From assembly GCA_023427825.1 (NCBI GenBank), contig JAEZAI010000310.1, forward strand, positions 1-9,333: a stretch of DNA of 9,333 nt. Direction: 5' to 3'. Every line of letters starts with the position of its first letter. The first letter of the stretch is position 1. The stretch is from Actinomycetes bacterium. GTDB taxonomy: Bacteria > Actinomycetota > Acidimicrobiia > Acidimicrobiales > Microtrichaceae. Positions 6,609 through 9,333 of this stretch are shown piece after piece. A program made the translations under genes and the position numbers. The notes beneath the pieces are model-generated. The model saw only the letters and a list, made by a program, of their open reading frames with translations, did not search any database and had not been told where the DNA came from.

Positions 6609-7019
6609 GTGCCGTTCCTCGCGCCGGAGTCCGGCGGACGTCCCGGGACCACACCCGGCTCGGTGGACTACCGCTTCGCGCGCCGCCGGCTGCTGCACCG
6701 GTACCGCGCCGGCGAGCTGACCCAGGCCGAGGTGTGCGACGCCCAGCACGAGCTGCTGCGCGTGGGCCGGAACTGCGCGCAGCGGGCCCGTCACGACTGC
6801 CCGGTCTGCGGTGAGCACGAGCTGCGGCTCGCCCGCTTCGTGTTCGGGCCACGGATGCCGTCGGGCGGACGGGTGGTGGCCAGCCGCTCCGAGCTGCTCA
6901 AGCTGGCGGACCGGGCCAGCGCCGGCGGACTCCGGTGCTACACGGTCGAGGTGTGCCTGAGCTGCCGCTGGAACCACCTGCTCGACATCACGCCGGTCGG
7001 TCCTCCCGCGAGCGACTGA
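6609..7019 (+). CDS. DUF5318-like zinc-ribbon protein
   Basis: 136 residues from the chosen GTG at 6609. Two CxxC pairs, CPVCG (C64, C67) and CLSCRWNHL (C116, C119), would bind one zinc in a ribbon. Between them is the family-like LARFVFGPRMPSGGRVV stretch, and before them VDYRFARRRLL and EVCDAQHELLRVG. This matches my memory of DUF5318, small actinobacterial proteins including Rv0049 upstream of ponA1. The function is unknown; nucleic-acid or protein binding is possible. The frame is open back to GTG at 6501 (172 residues). I prefer 6609 because DUF5318 homology seems to begin near VDYRFARRR, the extra 36 codons use more A/T-ending codons, and TACCCT sits 8 bases upstream. The GTG at 6663 is another candidate. 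The PBP gene lies 139 bases downstream on the same strand, behind a hairpin and a palindrome, so cotranscription is uncertain. Confidence 0.85.
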   Translation: MPFLAPESGGRPGTTPGSVDYRFARRRLLHRYRAGELTQAEVCDAQHELLRVGRNCAQRARHDCPVCGEHELRLARFVFGPRMPSGGRVVASRSELLKLADRASAGGLRCYTVEVCLSCRWNHLLDITPVGPPASD

Positions 7020-7028
7020 GCCGCGGCT

Positions 7029-7048
7029 GCCGCGCGGGGCGGCGCGGC
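7029..7048 (+). terminator. GC-rich hairpin after the DUF5318-like gene
   Basis: GCCGCGC (7029-7035) pairs perfectly with GCGCGGC (7042-7048) around the loop GGGGCG, starting 9 bases after the stop. An alternative pairing, AGCCGCG (7019-7025) with CGCGGCT (7043-7049), competes with it. There is no U-tract. It may terminate or attenuate transcription before the PBP gene. Confidence 0.45.
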
Positions 7049-7063
7049 TGACGCAGCCGGTTC

Positions 7064-7086
7064 TCAGGTTCCCGCGGGAACCCTGA
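7064..7086. promoter_or_regulatory. 16-bp perfect palindrome upstream of the PBP gene (operator or terminator)
   Basis: GGTTCCCGCGGGAACC at 7067-7082 is its own reverse complement. With one bulged C (7083) the dyad extends by TCA (7064-7066) and TGA (7084-7086). It lies about 75 bases before the PBP start and just upstream of a CAGAAT box (7100-7105), so it overlaps the expected -35 region. A dimeric regulator site is plausible; a second terminator for the upstream gene is the alternative. Confidence 0.5.
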
Positions 7087-7099
7087 CGGGCGATCGGGG

Positions 7100-7105
7100 C
7101 AGAAT
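7100..7105 (+). promoter_or_regulatory. Weak candidate -10 for the PBP gene
   Basis: CAGAAT keeps the A and final T of TANNNT but has C at the first position. It would give a leader of about 45 bases before ATG at 7159. No Shine-Dalgarno is visible in that leader. This is a low-confidence site. Confidence 0.2.
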
Positions 7106-7158
7106 GTCGCCGCCCTCGGTTCGGCGCGCCCCTGCGCGCGGATCGGCTGCACCGTCCC

Positions 7159-9333
7159 ATGCCCGCCCCGCCTCCGCCCTCCGAACGCCCTCGTCGCGGC
7201 ACCGCGCCGTCCTCGGGCCGCGCGCCGGGTCGCGGTGCGTCCGGCAGCGGCAACGGTGCCAGCCGCTCGAGCGGTGGCAACGGCGGATCGGAGGGTCCCA
7301 GGAAGCGGAGCTTCCTCTGGCGCTGGCGCCGCTTCGCCTACGCCGCACTGGTCCTCGCCGTCGTGGCGGTCGGGGGCGTCTGGGCCGCGCTGAACACCAT
7401 CGAGCTGCCGCCCGCCAAGCGCCAGTCCGAGACCACCTTCGTGTGCGACATCGACGTGCCGGCGGGCGAGTGCGGCTTCGACAACTCCATGGCCCGCCTC
7501 TCGGCCAGCGAGGAGCGAGTGGTCGTCGACTACGACGACCTCCCGCCGGTGCTCGTCCAGGCGGTGCTGTCGGCGGAGGACCGCAACTTCTTCGACCACA
7601 ACGGCGTGGACCCCGTCGGCATCGCCCGCGCCTTCAGCCAGGACATCCTGGGCAACAGTCAGTCGAAGCAGGGCGGTTCGACGATCACCCAGCAGTACGT
7701 GAAGTCGGTGTACCTGACCTCCGAACGCACGCTGACCCGCAAGATCAAGGAAGCGGTGCTGGCGGTCAAGCTCGAGCAGACGCTCGACAAGCGCGAGATC
7801 CTCACCCGATACCTCAACGAGGTCTACTTCGGCCGCGGCGCCTACGGCGTGGAGGCGGCGTCCAGGGCGTACTTCGGGGTCGGCGTGAAGGACCTGACGC
7901 TGCCGCAGGCGGCCTACATGGCCGGGCTCATCCGCGCCCCGGAGCGCGCGGATGCCATCCGTGACCCCGAGGAGGCGACCCGCCGTCGCAAGACCGTGCT
8001 GAACGCCATGGTCCAGGAGGGCTACATCACGGAGGACCAGGCGGCGTTCGCGAACGCTGTGCCGTGGAACTCGGAGCCGACGTCGCCGACCGGCCAGCCG
8101 CAGGAGGTCACCGTGCGGCCCCGGGCCGAGGAGCACTCCGACCTGGGCGACGTGGAGTACAAGGAGCTCGGGTCGCAGTTCTGGATCGAGTGGGTCCGCT
8201 CCCAGCTGCGGGAGCGCTTCGGGCCGGGTGCCGAGACCAAGGGCCTGCGGGTCTACACCTCGTTCGACCCCAAGCTGCAGAAGTACGCCGTCGACGCGGT
8301 CGACAAGACGCTCGACCAGCCCGACGGCCCGGTCGGCTCCCTGGTCGCCATCGACAAGGACGGCCGGATCCGGGCCATGGTCGGCGGCCGCGACTACGAG
8401 GCCAACAAGGTGAACCTGGCGCTCGGCAGCGCCGGCGGTGGATCCGGCCGGGCGCCCGGCTCCACGTTCAAGCCGTTCGCACTCGCCGCGTTCGTCGAGG
8501 AGGGCTACTCCACCAAGTCGCGTTTCCGGGCGCCGGCGACGACGATGTTCCCCAGCGTCTTCGCCGAGCCCGGCAAGCTCTGGAAGCCCGGCAACTACGA
8601 CAAGGGCGACCACGGCGTGCAGTCGGTCGAGGAGGCCACCTGGCAGTCCACGAACACCGTCTACGCGGGCATCGTCGACACCGTGACGCCGCCGCGCCTG
8701 GCCGAGATGGCGACCCGGCTCGGCGTCCGGGCCCAGCTCGATCCGGTCTACGCGCTCGTGCTCGGCACCGAGGAGGTGTCGGTGCTGGACATGGCGTCCG
8801 CGTACTCGACGTTCGCTGACCGCGGCCGCCACATCGAGCCGTACGTGATCACGCGGATCGAGGACGCGGACGGCGAGGTGCTCTTCGACGCCGGCACCGA
8901 GGTGCAGCCGCAGCAGGTCATCAGCGAGGACGTGGCCGACACCGTCACGACGGTCCTGCAGGGCGTGATCCTGAAGGGCACCGGCACGCGGGCCGGGCTC
9001 AAGACGCCGGCGGCCGGCAAGACCGGCACCACGAACGACGCCAAGGACGCCTGGTTCACCGGTTACACGTGCAACCTGACCACGTCGGTCTGGATGGGCT
9101 ACGAGCAGCCCAAGGAGATGAAGTCGTACAAGGGCCAGAGCGTCGCGGGCGGCACGTTCCCGGCGACCATCTGGCGCGACTTCATGAGCAAGGCCACCGC
9201 CGGCGACGCGGCGTGCAAGTACCCGCCGACCGACGCCGGTCAGAAGATCCTGAACTCGAACATGGCGCTGTCCAGCGGGTCGTCGACCACGACCGTGCCC
9301 AAGGGCGGCTCGACCACGACGACCAAGCCGGGC
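7159..9333 (+). CDS. ponA: Bifunctional class A penicillin-binding protein (partial, C-terminus off window)
   Basis: 725 codons are visible with no stop. The protein polymerises glycan strands from lipid II and cross-links stem peptides at the outer face of the membrane. A Pro/Gly/Ser-rich cytosolic tail (~1-50) with basic residues precedes one TM helix (~60-79). The GT51 domain (~120-300) has catalytic Glu140 in AVLSAEDRNFFDHNG, then GGSTITQQYVK (172-182), RKIKEAVLAVKLEQ (194-207), YLNEVYFGRGAYG and LTLPQAAYMAGLIRAP. The transpeptidase domain has the acyl-serine motif STFK (S435-K438), STN (497-499) and KTGTT (621-625). A Ser/Thr-rich tail begins near 705 and runs past the edge; no PASTA domain is seen before the cut. 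Four cysteines (C96, C104, C637, C686) lie on the extracytoplasmic side. The ATG at 7159 is the only good start and has no Shine-Dalgarno. A DUF5318-like gene directly upstream, as I recall for Rv0049-ponA1, supports the ponA name. Confidence 0.95.
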   Translation, partial: MPAPPPPSERPRRGTAPSSGRAPGRGASGSGNGASRSSGGNGGSEGPRKRSFLWRWRRFAYAALVLAVVAVGGVWAALNTIELPPAKRQSETTFVCDIDVPAGECGFDNSMARLSASEERVVVDYDDLPPVLVQAVLSAEDRNFFDHNGVDPVGIARAFSQDILGNSQSKQGGSTITQQYVKSVYLTSERTLTRKIKEAVLAVKLEQTLDKREILTRYLNEVYFGRGAYGVEAASRAYFGVGVKDLTLPQAAYMAGLIRAPERADAIRDPEEATRRRKTVLNAMVQEGYITEDQAAFANAVPWNSEPTSPTGQPQEVTVRPRAEEHSDLGDVEYKELGSQFWIEWVRSQLRERFGPGAETKGLRVYTSFDPKLQKYAVDAVDKTLDQPDGPVGSLVAIDKDGRIRAMVGGRDYEANKVNLALGSAGGGSGRAPGSTFKPFALAAFVEEGYSTKSRFRAPATTMFPSVFAEPGKLWKPGNYDKGDHGVQSVEEATWQSTNTVYAGIVDTVTPPRLAEMATRLGVRAQLDPVYALVLGTEEVSVLDMASAYSTFADRGRHIEPYVITRIEDADGEVLFDAGTEVQPQQVISEDVADTVTTVLQGVILKGTGTRAGLKTPAAGKTGTTNDAKDAWFTGYTCNLTTSVWMGYEQPKEMKSYKGQSVAGGTFPATIWRDFMSKATAGDAACKYPPTDAGQKILNSNMALSSGSSTTTVPKGGSTTTTKPG

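Noticed and set aside
6988..8832. Long minus-strand open frame antisense to the PBP gene
   Set aside because: It has low-complexity Arg/Gly/Val/Leu composition and no recognisable domain, while the plus strand encodes an intact PBP with all catalytic motifs.
9265..9333. Thr/Ser codon repeats at the right edge as a microsatellite
   Set aside because: They encode the ordinary Ser/Thr-rich C-terminal tail found on actinobacterial class A PBPs.

Overview
The window is very GC-rich, with strong G/C bias at third codon positions. It carries an actinobacterial-type gene set: an actinobacterial CCA-adding enzyme, a DUF5318-like zinc-ribbon protein beside a class A penicillin-binding protein, and a DUF6049-like secreted/anchored protein. 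Gene starts mostly lack clear Shine-Dalgarno sequences, and two of them sit 7-8 bases after a TANNNT box, as expected for leaderless actinobacterial genes. I infer a high-GC actinobacterium, possibly of the Acidimicrobiia. That lineage guess comes from general resemblance and was not tested.

Layout from left to right. (1) Positions 1-2968, minus strand: a GNAT acetyltransferase overlaps by 4 bases a long signal-peptide/C-terminal-TM protein of DUF6049 type, which runs off the left edge. (2) Positions 2969-3187: a divergent control region with three tandem 23-bp units, each holding the dyad CGCCG-N5-CGGCG. (3) Positions 3188-5595, plus strand: a class II-like HDAC-family deacetylase overlaps by 4 bases (GTGA) a tRNA CCA-nucleotidyltransferase (pcnA/cca). 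(4) Positions 5596-5658: a convergent gap with a strong hairpin, probably a bidirectional terminator. (5) Positions 5659-6465, minus strand: a class I SAM-dependent methyltransferase. (6) Positions 6609-7019, plus strand: a DUF5318-like zinc-ribbon protein with a probable leaderless promoter. (7) Positions 7020-7158: a GC hairpin and a 16-bp perfect palindrome. (8) Position 7159 to the right edge, plus strand: a bifunctional class A PBP (GT51 plus transpeptidase), cut at its C-terminus.

The window looks like a housekeeping chromosomal region with envelope and RNA-maturation themes. The PBP and DUF5318 pair recalls the mycobacterial Rv0049-ponA1 neighbourhood. The DUF6049/pcnA proximity recalls the mycobacterial Rv3907c-Rv3910 (pcnA...murJ) neighbourhood. 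Both comparisons are from memory.

I see no mobile element, CRISPR array, tRNA/rRNA gene, phage gene or defence system. No intergenic stretch exceeds 300 bases. The most interesting signals are regulatory: the tandem dyad array between an acetyltransferase and a deacetylase gene, the palindrome before the PBP gene, and the coupled deacetylase/CCA-enzyme operon. I cannot claim a new biological system from this sequence.
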